NCBI RefSeq assembly: GCF_005937885.2 | Contig: NZ_CP042176.1 | Location: 5,141,501 to 5,205,500, forward strand | Length of the DNA stretch: 64,000 bases | Direction: 5' to 3' | Source: Bradyrhizobium sp. KBS0727 | Lineage (GTDB): Bacteria > Pseudomonadota > Alphaproteobacteria > Rhizobiales > Xanthobacteraceae | Part shown: positions 7,853 through 16,813 of the stretch, one piece after another | Layout of the letters: the number at the start of each line of letters is the position of its first letter | Position numbering within the stretch: the stretch's first letter is position 1 | The notes under the pieces: model-generated | Databases searched by the model: none | Told to the model about the DNA's origin: nothing | What the model saw: only the letters and a program-made list of their open reading frames with translations | Translations under genes and position numbers: made by a program

Positions 7853-8668
7853 TCAACGCCCCTCGAACTTCGCCTCACGTTTCTGCATGAAGGCCTTGAT
7901 GCCTTCTTGCATATCGTGCGTCTTGAATAGCGGCAGGAGCTGCAGGTAGACGTGATGGACGTGGTCGGGGAACGTCTCGTTGAGCCCCATCCGCATCATG
8001 CGCTTGGCAGCCTGAACCGCCAGGGGCGCATTGGCCGCGATCTCCCGCGCTACTTCGCCCGCCCGCGCCATCAGGGCCGCGTCCGGCACGACCTCATTGG
8101 TGAGGCCCCATTCCAGGGCCTCCCGCGCCGAGAGCGTGCGGCCGGTAAAGATCAACTCGGATGCCTTGGCCCAGCCGATCATCCGCGGCAAAAACCACGT
8201 GCCACCCGATTCCGGAACCACGCCCCGCTTGACGAAGGCTGCCGCGAGCTTGGCCGATTCGGCCATGATGCGGATGTCGCAACCGAGCGCCGTATCCATG
8301 CCGTAACCGGCGGCCCCGCCATTGACGGCGCAAATGGTCGGCTTGTCCATGGATTGCAGAACGGTCGGCGGCGTGTTGCGCAGATCGAGCGACGTCGGAG
8401 AGGATGCCGAGCTAAGGCCGTCGCCACTTCGTTCCTTCCGCAGATCCAGGCCGGCACAAAACGCCCGTCCGTTTCCGGTGAGGATGACGCAACGGACGTC
8501 CCGGTCTTCATTTGCCCGGATGAGCAACCGCGTCAGATCATTGAGCATGGGGCCCGAAATCGTATTCATCCGCTCCGGCGCATTCAACGTGATGACGGCG
8601 ATATGGTCGGCGACGTCGTAGAGCACTTCGCTGGATTCGGTCTGCGTGGCGCGTTGAGCTTGTTCCAT
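7853..8668 (-). CDS. Enoyl-CoA hydratase/isomerase family protein
   Basis: This 271-residue crotonase-fold protein has the oxyanion-hole segment GRAFCAGLD (67-75) and the second hole region AVNGGAAGYGMD (114-125). The segment VPESGGTWFLPR (151-162) marks the hydratase-like subgroup with E/D before GG. It probably acts on an acyl-CoA intermediate. It follows the molybdenum hydroxylase large subunit on the same strand after a 41-base gap and is likely part of the same operon. The exact reaction (hydration, isomerisation or ring cleavage) is open. Confidence 0.88.
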   Translation of the reverse strand: MEQAQRATQTESSEVLYDVADHIAVITLNAPERMNTISGPMLNDLTRLLIRANEDRDVRCVILTGNGRAFCAGLDLRKERSGDGLSSASSPTSLDLRNTPPTVLQSMDKPTICAVNGGAAGYGMDTALGCDIRIMAESAKLAAAFVKRGVVPESGGTWFLPRMIGWAKASELIFTGRTLSAREALEWGLTNEVVPDAALMARAGEVAREIAANAPLAVQAAKRMMRMGLNETFPDHVHHVYLQLLPLFKTHDMQEGIKAFMQKREAKFEGR

Positions 8669-8709
8669 ATCGGCTTCTCTTTGTTCGTGTTTATCGGCGA
8701 CGCTACCGC

Positions 8710-11103
8710 TTAGATCCGTCCCAGGGCGGTCAGGATAACCTGAGGCGTCAGCGGAATCTCCGTGATAACAGCGCCAAACGGCCGGAGCGCATCGTTGACG
8801 GCATTGGTCACGGCCGCCGCCGCCCCTGCCGTACCAGCTTCGCCCGCGCCCTTTGCACCCAATTCGGTTTCAAGCGTCGGCGAAACCACATGCCCGACAT
8901 CGATATCCGGCATCTCACCGGACATCGGAACCAGATAGTCGGCCATGTTGGCGTTGGTGAGCTGACCGCGCTCGTCGTAGACACATTTTTCAAACAACGC
9001 GGCGCCAAGGCCCTGCACCACCCCGCCCCTGATCTGCTCATCGACCAGTTGCGGATTGATGATGGTGCCGCAATCCTCGACCACCCAATGCTTCAATAAC
9101 TTGACGAACCCCGTATCGGTATCAACCTCCAGCCACGAGGCCTGAACGCCGTTGGTAAAAGCGAACGGATATTCGCGCGGGACAAAATGGCGGGTCGCCA
9201 TCAGTTCGGGTTGAATGCCCGGCGGCAGCGTATCAGGGCGGAAATAGACGATACGCGCGAGCTCATTCAATTCGATGCGCGTCGCACCATCGCTGGCATT
9301 CACGACATTGTTGTTGACGATGTCGAGTTCACCCGCCGTCGACTGCAGGATGGCGGCGGCAACATCGAGAATATTCCTGCGCAGCACTTTCGCGGCTTGA
9401 AGCGCAGCTTCGCCGCCGATGCCGGCGCCGCGCGACGCCCAGGTGCCGCCGCCATAGGGCGTATTATCGGTATCGCCCAGAATGACACGGACACGGTCCA
9501 TCGAAATGCCGAGCGTGCTGCCGACAATCTGCGCGGTGAGCGATTCCGATCCCTGTCCCTGCTCGGTGATGCTGGTCTGGCAGATCACCGAGCCCTGGGC
9601 GTCCAGCCGCACGGCGACGCCGTCCTGCGATGAAATCTTCGCGCCGCCCACGCCATAGAATGCCGCGCTGGGGTTGGTAACTTCGATAAAACTGGCGATG
9701 CCGATACCGCGATGGATATTCCTGGTTCGCAAGGCCGCTTGCTCGGCGCGTAGCGCGTCATAATCCATCATGCTGATGAGCTTGGTCAGCGCGGCATGAT
9801 GTGACAATTGCTCGAAGCGCAACCCCGATGGCGACGCGCAGGGATATGCGTCGTCAGCAATCAAATTGCGACGACGGATTTCGACCGGGTCCATGCCGAT
9901 TTTCATGGCTGCCAGATCGACCAGGCCTTCGGTCACCGAGCAGGCGATCGGATGACCGACCGCGCGATACTGGCACATCACATTTTTATTCTGGAACACG
10001 ACGCGGGCACGGGCGCGGTAATTTTGGGTCACATAGGGACCGCCGACGAGATTGACGACCTGGTTGGCCTCGATCGCGCTGGTGCGCGGATACATCGAAT
10101 ACGGCCCGATCCCCGTGAGATCATCGATCTCGAATGCCGTGATGGTGCCATCACGCTGGACGCCGATCTTTCCCTTGCACCGATGGTCGCGGGCATGGAT
10201 GTCGGTGTTGAAGCTCTCGACCCGGTCGGCGACGAATTTGACCGGCCGCCGCAGGAGCTTCGATAGTGCATAGGTCGCCATCTCGTCGGCATAAATATGC
10301 ACCTTGATGCCGAACGAGCCGCCGACGTCCTTGCAGACCACGCGAACCTGAGCCTCCCTAAGCCCCAGATGCAGCGCGGCGATATTCTGCACCATGTGCG
10401 GCGCCTGGGTGCCTTGATAAATGGTCAGCCGCGCTTCCGCGGCATTCCAGTCAGCAACTACCGAGCGCGGCTCCAGCGTCACGCCGGTATGCCTTCCGAA
10501 GATGAACTCCGCCTCCACCACCTCGTCGGAGCCGGCAAAGGCCTGGTCCACCGCGCCGGCGTCGTGGTTCCGTTCAAAGGCCAGGTTGTCACCGAGCGAA
10601 GCATGAATCACAGGCGTCGCCGGATCGAGCGCCGTGCTCATGTCCGTTACGGCCTCAAGCTCCCCGTACTCGACCAAAATGTGTTCGGCGGCATCTTCGG
10701 CCGCACTCCGGCTGCTGGCCACCACGGCCGCGACCGCCTCGCCCTGCCAACACACGCGGTCGATCGCGATGGCGCTTTGCGGAGCGGATTTCAGGCCCTT
10801 CAAATGAGAGAGCACGCCGACCCACGGCGTGATGACAGCGGCAAGTTCCTGTCCGGTCACGACGGCGACCACGCCGGGCATACATTTTGCCGCTGACGCG
10901 TCAATGCGTATGATCTTTGCGTGCGCATACGGCGAGCGCAGGAACACGACATGCGCCATGCGTGGCAATTCGATGTCGCTGACATAGAGCCCGCGCCCCT
11001 GCATCAGGCGATCGAGGTTCGGCCTTGGCACGATCTTGCCGATATAGGAGTTCGGCCGGTCGAGCACCGAGAGCGGGTCTCGCTTTTCAGGTCCCGACGT
11101 CAT
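8710..11103 (-). CDS. Xanthine dehydrogenase-family molybdenum hydroxylase, large (molybdopterin-binding) subunit
   Basis: This 797-residue catalytic subunit of a CoxLMS-type hydroxylase binds the Mo cofactor (MCD form in related enzymes) and hydroxylates a carbon next to a heteroatom or carbonyl. Features are the N-terminal a/b hammerhead (RFTGRG-like MQGRGLYVSDIELP), GGGTWASRG in the cofactor region and the catalytic-glutamate motif GAKGAGEAG near the C-terminus. The active-site loop reads QYRAVGHP, not the AYRCSFR of true CO dehydrogenase CoxL, so CO oxidation is unlikely. The ATG at 11103 overlaps the small-subunit stop (ATGA); longer frames run into that gene. It forms an operon with the small and medium subunits upstream. 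Confidence 0.93.
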   Translation of the reverse strand: MTSGPEKRDPLSVLDRPNSYIGKIVPRPNLDRLMQGRGLYVSDIELPRMAHVVFLRSPYAHAKIIRIDASAAKCMPGVVAVVTGQELAAVITPWVGVLSHLKGLKSAPQSAIAIDRVCWQGEAVAAVVASSRSAAEDAAEHILVEYGELEAVTDMSTALDPATPVIHASLGDNLAFERNHDAGAVDQAFAGSDEVVEAEFIFGRHTGVTLEPRSVVADWNAAEARLTIYQGTQAPHMVQNIAALHLGLREAQVRVVCKDVGGSFGIKVHIYADEMATYALSKLLRRPVKFVADRVESFNTDIHARDHRCKGKIGVQRDGTITAFEIDDLTGIGPYSMYPRTSAIEANQVVNLVGGPYVTQNYRARARVVFQNKNVMCQYRAVGHPIACSVTEGLVDLAAMKIGMDPVEIRRRNLIADDAYPCASPSGLRFEQLSHHAALTKLISMMDYDALRAEQAALRTRNIHRGIGIASFIEVTNPSAAFYGVGGAKISSQDGVAVRLDAQGSVICQTSITEQGQGSESLTAQIVGSTLGISMDRVRVILGDTDNTPYGGGTWASRGAGIGGEAALQAAKVLRRNILDVAAAILQSTAGELDIVNNNVVNASDGATRIELNELARIVYFRPDTLPPGIQPELMATRHFVPREYPFAFTNGVQASWLEVDTDTGFVKLLKHWVVEDCGTIINPQLVDEQIRGGVVQGLGAALFEKCVYDERGQLTNANMADYLVPMSGEMPDIDVGHVVSPTLETELGAKGAGEAGTAGAAAAVTNAVNDALRPFGAVITEIPLTPQVILTALGRI

Positions 11104-11585
11104 GCGGTACGCCCGGCGCGTGCACGCGCGGTGGACTCGACGGCGTCGACAATCGCCTGATAGCCGGTGCAGCGGCAATAATTACCGGAAAGGTGCTCGC
11201 GGATCTGCTCTCGATCGGGGGCGGAGGTTTGCTTCAACAGATCCTGCGCCGCCATCAGCATTCCCGGCGTGCAAAAACCGCATTGCAACGCGTTGCGGTC
11301 ACGGAACGCCGCCTGCAAATCGGCGATCTCGCCGCTGTCGGACAGTCCTTCGATCGTCTCCACCGATGCATTGTCTGCCTGCACGGCCAGCATCAGGCAG
11401 GCGCGCACGATCTCGCCGTCAACGCGAACCGTGCACGCGCCGCAAACGCCATGCTCGCAGCCGACATGTGTGCCGGTCAATTTCAGATACTCACGCAGAA
11501 AATCCGCCAGATTGAGCCGCGGGAGCACTGAGGTATCGACACGTTCGCCATTCACTTCGAGCGAAATGGTTATGGGAGCCGTCAA
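11100..11585 (-). CDS. Molybdenum hydroxylase small subunit, two [2Fe-2S] clusters
   Basis: This is a 161-residue CoxS-like electron-transfer subunit. The ferredoxin-like cluster is bound by C43, C48, C51 and C63 (GCEHGVCGAC..C). The second, helical domain cluster is bound by C102, C105, C137 and C139 (CGFC..CRC). It passes electrons from the Mo centre to the FAD subunit. It overlaps both neighbours by four bases (ATGA), so the three subunits are translationally coupled. Length and cysteine spacing are normal for the family. Confidence 0.95.
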   Translation of the reverse strand: MTAPITISLEVNGERVDTSVLPRLNLADFLREYLKLTGTHVGCEHGVCGACTVRVDGEIVRACLMLAVQADNASVETIEGLSDSGEIADLQAAFRDRNALQCGFCTPGMLMAAQDLLKQTSAPDREQIREHLSGNYCRCTGYQAIVDAVESTARARAGRTA

Positions 11586-12463
11586 ACGAAGGCTCCCGCG
11601 TGGAGTTCGGGGCGGGAAAGCAGCTCGGACACGGAGCGCGCCAACAGGACCTTGGCCAGATGCCGGCGCATGGCAGGTGTTGCCTGATGATCCTCTTGCG
11701 GATCAAGTTCGTCAGCCAATGCAGACAAGGCCTCGGACAACACAGACGACGTGACCGCAACATTGACCAGTTTGCCGGCGGCCCCGGCGAGCAACGGGCG
11801 ATCGCCGACGGCAAAAAAGCCAAGCCGGAGATCGGCAAAGCGACCGTCATTGATGACCGCCTGCGCCGCCAGACCGACGATGGCGTAGTCGCCATGCCGG
11901 CGGGCGAATTCATGGAAAAAATGGCTGGATTGCCTTGGCGCGACCGGCAGGTCGACCGCGACCAGCAATTCCTGCGGCGACAGTGCCGTCTCGTATATTC
12001 CGGTGAAGAATTCCCTCGCGGCGATTCGCCGTTCGCCACCAGGACCGCGGACGACGATGGTGGCCGCCAGGGCGACCATACAGGCCGGCAGTTCTGAGGC
12101 TGGATCCGCGTGTGCCAGACTTCCCCCGATCGTGCCGCGGTTGCGGATCGCCGGATGCGCAACATGAGTGACCGCATCCGCCAGCAGGGGCGCGTGGGCC
12201 GCGATTTCGGTGGATTTCAGCAGGTCGACATAGCGGGTCAGGGCTCCGATGGTGAGGATTCCCTCCTTCACCGCGATCCCGCGCAACTCGGCAAGCCCCC
12301 CAATGTCGACAACGAGTTCGGGAGAGATCAGCCGCAGGTTCATCGCCGGCATCAGGCTCTGGCCGCCCGACAAGACCTTGGCCCTGTCGCCCTGATCGGC
12401 CAGCAGTTCCAGCGCATTTTCAACGCTGGTTGCGCGGGCATAAGCGAAAGCCGAGGCCTTCAT
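11582..12463 (-). CDS. Molybdenum hydroxylase medium subunit, FAD-binding (CoxM-like)
   Basis: This 293-residue FAD subunit has the two nucleotide-binding signatures of the family: AKVLSGGQSLMPAMNLR near residues 28-44 and the central TIGGSLAHADPASELP. It receives electrons from the 2Fe-2S subunit and hands them to an external acceptor. It is the first gene of the operon medium-small-large, with enoyl-CoA hydratase next. It diverges from the luciferase-like monooxygenase at 12637 across a 173-base promoter region, suggesting joint regulation of the two arms. Confidence 0.94.
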   Translation of the reverse strand: MKASAFAYARATSVENALELLADQGDRAKVLSGGQSLMPAMNLRLISPELVVDIGGLAELRGIAVKEGILTIGALTRYVDLLKSTEIAAHAPLLADAVTHVAHPAIRNRGTIGGSLAHADPASELPACMVALAATIVVRGPGGERRIAAREFFTGIYETALSPQELLVAVDLPVAPRQSSHFFHEFARRHGDYAIVGLAAQAVINDGRFADLRLGFFAVGDRPLLAGAAGKLVNVAVTSSVLSEALSALADELDPQEDHQATPAMRRHLAKVLLARSVSELLSRPELHAGAFV

Positions 12464-12636
12464 TTCGACGTGACCTCCCCGGCCGAATATGAGTATTTTC
12501 CCGAGATTAGACGGCGGCCCCTTTCAAAGGTCAAGTTTGTTTCTGGAGCGATTATTTAGACTTGGGACTTGTCATGATGCGGCGGACGAAGCACGTTCGC
12601 TGCCAAACAAAAAACTGTCGTTGGGAACAGCAGACT

Positions 12637-13743
12637 ATGAAGCTCGGGTTCTTTACCATGCCGATCCATCCTATCGACAAGGATTGGCGGCTATCTCTGA
12701 AGGAGGACCGCGAAGCTTTCCTGCTGGCGGACGAGCTGGGCTTCACCGAGGCCTATGTCGGCGAGCACATCACCGACAAAGCCGAGAACATCACCTCCTG
12801 CATCGCCTTCATCGCCTGGCTCGCCGCCGCGACGAAACAAATCAAGCTCGGCACCGGCACCGTCAACATGCCGAACGCGCATCCTGCTGCCGTTGCTGCC
12901 TCGATAGCGATGCTCGACCACATGCTCGACGGCCGCCTGATCTTTGGTATTAGCCCCGGCGGGCTGCTGTCGGACGCGGAAGTCTTCGGTAATCTCGAAG
13001 CGGACCGTAACGCGATGTTCCTGGAAGCGATCAACCAGGTCCTTCAAATCTGGGCGAGCGAGCCGCCGTATAATCTGCAAGGCAAATACTGGAACGTATC
13101 GGTTCAAAAGACCCTGATCGAGGATATCGGCCAGGGGTTCATCCCACGCCCCCTGCAACGGCCGCATCCGCCGATCGTGGTGACGGCGGTGGCGCCGTTC
13201 TCAAAGGGCGTGACGGAAGCGGCAGCGCGCGGCTGGGACCCGATCTCGGCAAACTTCCTGATGCCGGCCTGGGTGAAGAGCCACTGGCCTAAATACGTCG
13301 AAGGTTGCGAACGTTCCGGTCGTCCTGCCGATGCAGCGAATTGGCGCGTCGCCAAGAGCGTGTTCGTCGCCAACGACGCCGCGACTGCCAAGGCCTACGC
13401 GACCGACCCGAACGGGCCCTACGTTTACTATTATCGTTCGCTGTTCACCAAGCTGAAACGCGGCGGCCGCATCGAACTGTTCAAGACACGCCGAGACCAG
13501 CCGGACGACGAGGTGACGCTGGAGTCGATCTGCGACAAGCTCATCATTCACGGCACGCCCGACAGCGTGGCAGATCAGCTGTTGGCTTTTCAGGAAGAGA
13601 CCGGCCCGTTCGGCACGCTGCTCTATGCCGGCAAGGACTGGAAGGATCGCGAACTCGGGCGTCAGTCGATGATCCTGATGGCCGAAAAAGTCATGCCACG
13701 GGTCAACGCCGATATGGCCGGACGCGCGAAAGCCGCCGAATAG
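12637..13743 (+). CDS. LLM-class (luciferase-like) flavin-dependent oxidoreductase
   Basis: This 368-residue TIM-barrel monooxygenase of the bacterial luciferase superfamily uses reduced FMN supplied by a reductase. The start KLGFFTMPIHP, the EHITD motif and the segment GTGTVNMPNAHP are typical of the class. The ATG at 12637 has a GGGA-type site and the expected family N-terminus; the frame open from 12562 has no support. A flavin reductase lies nearby at 14698 on the other strand. Members of this class cleave heterocycles, such as the pyridine and pyrimidine ring-opening monooxygenases, or oxidise alkanes, sulfonates and amines. Context favours a ring-opening or hydroxylation step in a catabolic pathway. 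Confidence 0.88.
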   Translation: MKLGFFTMPIHPIDKDWRLSLKEDREAFLLADELGFTEAYVGEHITDKAENITSCIAFIAWLAAATKQIKLGTGTVNMPNAHPAAVAASIAMLDHMLDGRLIFGISPGGLLSDAEVFGNLEADRNAMFLEAINQVLQIWASEPPYNLQGKYWNVSVQKTLIEDIGQGFIPRPLQRPHPPIVVTAVAPFSKGVTEAAARGWDPISANFLMPAWVKSHWPKYVEGCERSGRPADAANWRVAKSVFVANDAATAKAYATDPNGPYVYYYRSLFTKLKRGGRIELFKTRRDQPDDEVTLESICDKLIIHGTPDSVADQLLAFQEETGPFGTLLYAGKDWKDRELGRQSMILMAEKVMPRVNADMAGRAKAAE

Positions 13744-13767
13744 TCCGCTCACTCAGGGAAACCGACC

Positions 13768-14643
13768 TTGGCTCTCAGCGATCGCATCCCCTATCAGGCT
13801 CAAATCGACCGGCCAAGGCTGACACTTCCCGGCGGCAGGAAGCTCGCCGTTTGGGTCATTTTAAATGTTGAGGAGTGGCGCATCGAGAACGCGATGCCGC
13901 GCACGGTGCTGAGCCCGCCGATGGGCCAGCCGCTATTGCCTGATGTGCCGAACTGGTCATGGCATGAATACGGCATGCGCGCCGGCTTCTGGCGCCAGTT
14001 CAAGGCGCTGACCGACCGCAAGATACCGGTGACCCTCGCGCTGAATGCCAATGTCTGCAACAGCTATCCTCGGGTTGCGTCCGCGGCGCTTGAAGCTGGC
14101 TTCGAGTTCATGGGCCACGGATTCCTGCAGGGCCCGATGCACAAGCTCGACAACCAGGCCGATACGATCAAACGCTCGGTCGAGACCATCGCGAAGTTCT
14201 CGGGAAAACCACCGCGATCCTGGGAGAGCCCCGGCCTCACCGAAACCGAGGAGACCCTCGACCTCCTGCGCCTCAACGGCATCGAATATCTGGCGGACTG
14301 GGTGATCGACGACCTGCCGCAGGATATCGCCACGCCTCACGGCAAGATCACAACGATCCCGTATTCGGTCGAAACCAACGATATCGTGATCCACGCACTG
14401 CAGCACCTGCCTTCCGAGCAATTCCTGAAGCGCTGCGCCGATCAGTTCGACCGGCTCTATCTCGAAGGCTCAACCAACGCGCGGATCATGGCGATCTCGA
14501 TTCATCCGTATATTACGGGCGTACCGCATCGTATCAAATATCTGGAAGCACTGCTCGATTACGTCATCGGCCATGATGGCGTCGCGCTGATGACCGCCAG
14601 CGAGATCGGAGATTGGTACCGAGCCGAAATGGCGAAGGCATAG
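13768..14643 (+). CDS. Polysaccharide deacetylase-fold hydrolase (PuuE/cyclic-imide-hydrolase-like)
   Basis: This 291-residue NodB-homology protein belongs to the group of metal-dependent C-N hydrolases related to allantoinase PuuE and cyclic imidases rather than cell-wall deacetylases. It has no signal peptide, and the segments NVEEW, SWESPGLTETEETLDLL and HPYITGVPHR resemble that group. The start is a TTG at 13768, 24 bases after the monooxygenase stop and preceded by AGGGA, so the two genes form an operon. A C-N hydrolase next to a heterocycle-type monooxygenase suggests it opens or trims the nitrogen-containing product. That role is inference. Confidence 0.78.
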   Translation: MALSDRIPYQAQIDRPRLTLPGGRKLAVWVILNVEEWRIENAMPRTVLSPPMGQPLLPDVPNWSWHEYGMRAGFWRQFKALTDRKIPVTLALNANVCNSYPRVASAALEAGFEFMGHGFLQGPMHKLDNQADTIKRSVETIAKFSGKPPRSWESPGLTETEETLDLLRLNGIEYLADWVIDDLPQDIATPHGKITTIPYSVETNDIVIHALQHLPSEQFLKRCADQFDRLYLEGSTNARIMAISIHPYITGVPHRIKYLEALLDYVIGHDGVALMTASEIGDWYRAEMAKA

Positions 14644-14668
14644 TCGGCACAATACAGTGGCACCTGAT

Positions 14669-14692
14669 CTGGCCACGCTTCGGCGTGGCCAG
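14669..14692. terminator. Bidirectional hairpin terminator candidate
   Basis: This is a perfect 10-bp stem CTGGCCACGC/GCGTGGCCAG closed by a TTCG tetraloop, placed between convergent genes ending at 14643 and 14698. There is no strong T tract on either side, so termination efficiency is uncertain. Confidence 0.7.
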
Positions 14693-14697
14693 ACGGC

Positions 14698-15246
14698 TTA
14701 CGGCTTGCTCTCGTCAGCAACAAACCGACCGAAACCACCGCGCGCAAACAACAGCGGCTCCTGACGATTATAGGCATAGGCCTCGACCGCGCCGAGGAAG
14801 ATGATGTGGTCGCCGCCATAGTACCGGTCCGCGGTGCGGCATTGGAAATTGGCAACACTGTCAGCCAGCACCGGCGCATTGCCGAGCCCCCGGGTCCAGC
14901 TCACGCTGGCGAATTTGTCGCCGGAGGATTTTGCGAATTGCGAGGCTAGCGCCTGCTGCGAGGCTCCGAGAACATTGATGGTGAAATGACTGGCATTCTG
15001 GAAGATGGTCAGGCCTTGCGAGAACATGCCGAGACTCCACAACACCAGCGGCGGGTTCAGGGACACCGAGGCAAAAGAGTTGCAGGTCACGCCATAAGGC
15101 TTTCCGTCAGCCGCCATCGCAGTAACGATAGTGACGCCGGTCGCAAACGTGCCCAACGCGTTGCGAAAGTCCCGGGGGTCGATGGCCGAGTTGTCGGCGG
15201 CGAATTCATTGGCCGGATCAGCCGGATGTTTGGGTGCGTCGGACAT
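14698..15246 (-). CDS. Flavin reductase (DIM6/NTAB, HpaC-like)
   Basis: This 182-residue FMN/FAD reductase of the flavin reductase-like domain family has the segments FATGVTIVTA, VTCNSFASVSLNPPLVLW and FTINVLGASQQALASQF. It would use NAD(P)H to supply reduced flavin to a partner monooxygenase. It lies 10 bases after the acyl-CoA-dehydrogenase-fold monooxygenase (15257-16483), the usual pairing in two-component hydroxylases. It could also serve the luciferase-like enzyme at 12637. The N-terminal 25 residues are a non-conserved polar extension. Confidence 0.9.
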   Translation of the reverse strand: MSDAPKHPADPANEFAADNSAIDPRDFRNALGTFATGVTIVTAMAADGKPYGVTCNSFASVSLNPPLVLWSLGMFSQGLTIFQNASHFTINVLGASQQALASQFAKSSGDKFASVSWTRGLGNAPVLADSVANFQCRTADRYYGGDHIIFLGAVEAYAYNRQEPLLFARGGFGRFVADESKP

Positions 15247-15256
15247 CCGCCTGGCC

Positions 15257-16483
15257 TCAAAGCGTCAGATTTTCGGACGGCAAGCCAAGCGCCACACGTC
15301 CATAATTGGTTCCCGCCGCATCGAAATTGAATGCGAGGTGCGAATTCACTGCATGGGCATCACGGAACTGCCGCTGCAACGCTCCTGACGTGAACAGACT
15401 GCGTGCGCCGCTCGCAGCAAACAAAAGCGATACCGCATCGGTGCAGAGGTTCACCGAAAACGCGCCATCGCGCCGCAACCTCGTCTTGGCCGCAATATCG
15501 GGAACGCGGTGACGCTGCGCGTTCGCCATCGCATCGATGCAGTTGGTGCGCATGATCAGGCGTGCGGCATCGATCTTGGCGGAGGCCTCCGCGATCTTGA
15601 TTTGCGTGGTCTGCATATCGCTGACCTTGGCGCGATTATAGGTCGAAGCCCGGTGACGCGCTAATTCGACATAGTCGTTCAGGCACGCCTGCGCGTTGCC
15701 GAGACCGACACCGGACAGCACGTACGGAAACAGGGAAAATACCGGCAGCGCATAGAGCGCATTTGGATTGACGGCGCTCCCGGGTGTCGGTCCGCCCGTG
15801 AGATCGCTCACGGAAATCGTCATCGGTTCAGCAACAAAGGCAGCCGTCACCCTGACATCGTTCGATCCGGTGCCACAGAGGCCGGTCGCGTTCCAGGTAT
15901 CATTGATCTTGTAATCGCGCCTGTTGAGCAGGAATATCCGGTATTCGATGCCATCGGCCTCATCGTCCGACGAGACCACACTGGCAAGCATATTCCAGTC
16001 GCAGGACTCGACGCCCGAGGAGAACGGCCAGTGGCCGTTCAGCTCATACCCCCCGTCGACCTTCCTGGCGCGACCGGCTGGAAAAACGAAGGACGATGCG
16101 ATCAGCGCGTTGACGTCTTTGTCCCAGACCGCCGCTTGCGCACGCGGGTCAAACATTGCCAGCATCCAGTGATGACTGGCGAGGTTGGCGAAATTCCACG
16201 CCACGGAAGCATCGGCCTGCCCCAGCGCATCCGCGCAATCGACCAGCGCGACATAGTCAAGCTCGGATCCGCCGACACGTTTGGGCTGCAAAATCCGGAA
16301 CAGGCCGGTATCGTGCAAATCACGCTCGGTTTCCGGCGGCAAGCGCCGCAGTTCTTCGGTTCTCTGGGCGCGGTCGCGCAACTCTGGAATCAGCGCCCTG
16401 GCGCGAGCGATCATGGCGGCATGGTTGCCCGGCCCCTCCCCGGCGGGCGAACCAGCATCTGGCCTGTGGCCGTCTCCCGTCAT
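15257..16483 (-). CDS. Acyl-CoA dehydrogenase-fold flavin monooxygenase (HsaA/DszC-like oxygenase component)
   Basis: This 408-residue protein has the acyl-CoA dehydrogenase fold of group D flavin monooxygenases, which use reduced flavin and O2 to hydroxylate phenols, thiophenes or steroid-derived catechols. The N-terminal helix set (RARALIPELRDRAQ..ETERDLHDTGLF) and the IKIAEASAKIDAARLIM segment are typical. The ATG at 16483 with GAGGT upstream is preferred to the frame opening at 16576. It is followed directly by its likely flavin reductase. Within the block it is the second oxygenase, besides the luciferase-like one. The substrate is unknown. Confidence 0.85.
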   Translation of the reverse strand: MTGDGHRPDAGSPAGEGPGNHAAMIARARALIPELRDRAQRTEELRRLPPETERDLHDTGLFRILQPKRVGGSELDYVALVDCADALGQADASVAWNFANLASHHWMLAMFDPRAQAAVWDKDVNALIASSFVFPAGRARKVDGGYELNGHWPFSSGVESCDWNMLASVVSSDDEADGIEYRIFLLNRRDYKINDTWNATGLCGTGSNDVRVTAAFVAEPMTISVSDLTGGPTPGSAVNPNALYALPVFSLFPYVLSGVGLGNAQACLNDYVELARHRASTYNRAKVSDMQTTQIKIAEASAKIDAARLIMRTNCIDAMANAQRHRVPDIAAKTRLRRDGAFSVNLCTDAVSLLFAASGARSLFTSGALQRQFRDAHAVNSHLAFNFDAAGTNYGRVALGLPSENLTL

Positions 16484-16813
16484 TGACGTTACCTCGGACG
16501 TTCCTCGCTCGCTACGTGTTCTGCGTTCTGATGCGGCCGAGCTTGGCCAGTCTATCGTCTGGTCACCAATGATCAAGGCACGCGGCGAACATGGCTACTC
16601 CGCCATATTATGCTGCTGCCAGCGTAACAGATATGCCTGCAATCGCCAGATGACCGCCGACAGCGCAACGCCAACCAGCATCCCCTACCCTATCTTTCAC
16701 GGCCTCAAGAACCACGAGGGGAAAGGTGTTGAGATTGTCGGCGAGGCGCGTCCCGCGCGGAGGAAGTTGAAAGAGGTCTCCAACTGAGGCGGCCTCTTGC
16801 TGGCCAGACAGTC
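16484..16813. other. Intergenic stretch without a supported gene
   Basis: About 330 bases contain no convincing gene. A short minus-strand frame at 16608-16856 lacks a ribosome site and family features. The 16-mer CCAACTGAGGCGGCCT ends at about 16795 and recurs at about 17056, on either side of the small secreted-protein gene. Promoter elements for the monooxygenase at 16483 should lie at its left end. Confidence 0.5.

Noticed and set aside
8710-12463. True aerobic CO dehydrogenase (coxMSL)
   Set aside because: Subunit order and folds fit, but the CoxL active-site loop lacks the AYRCSFR cysteine, so only a related hydroxylase is claimed.
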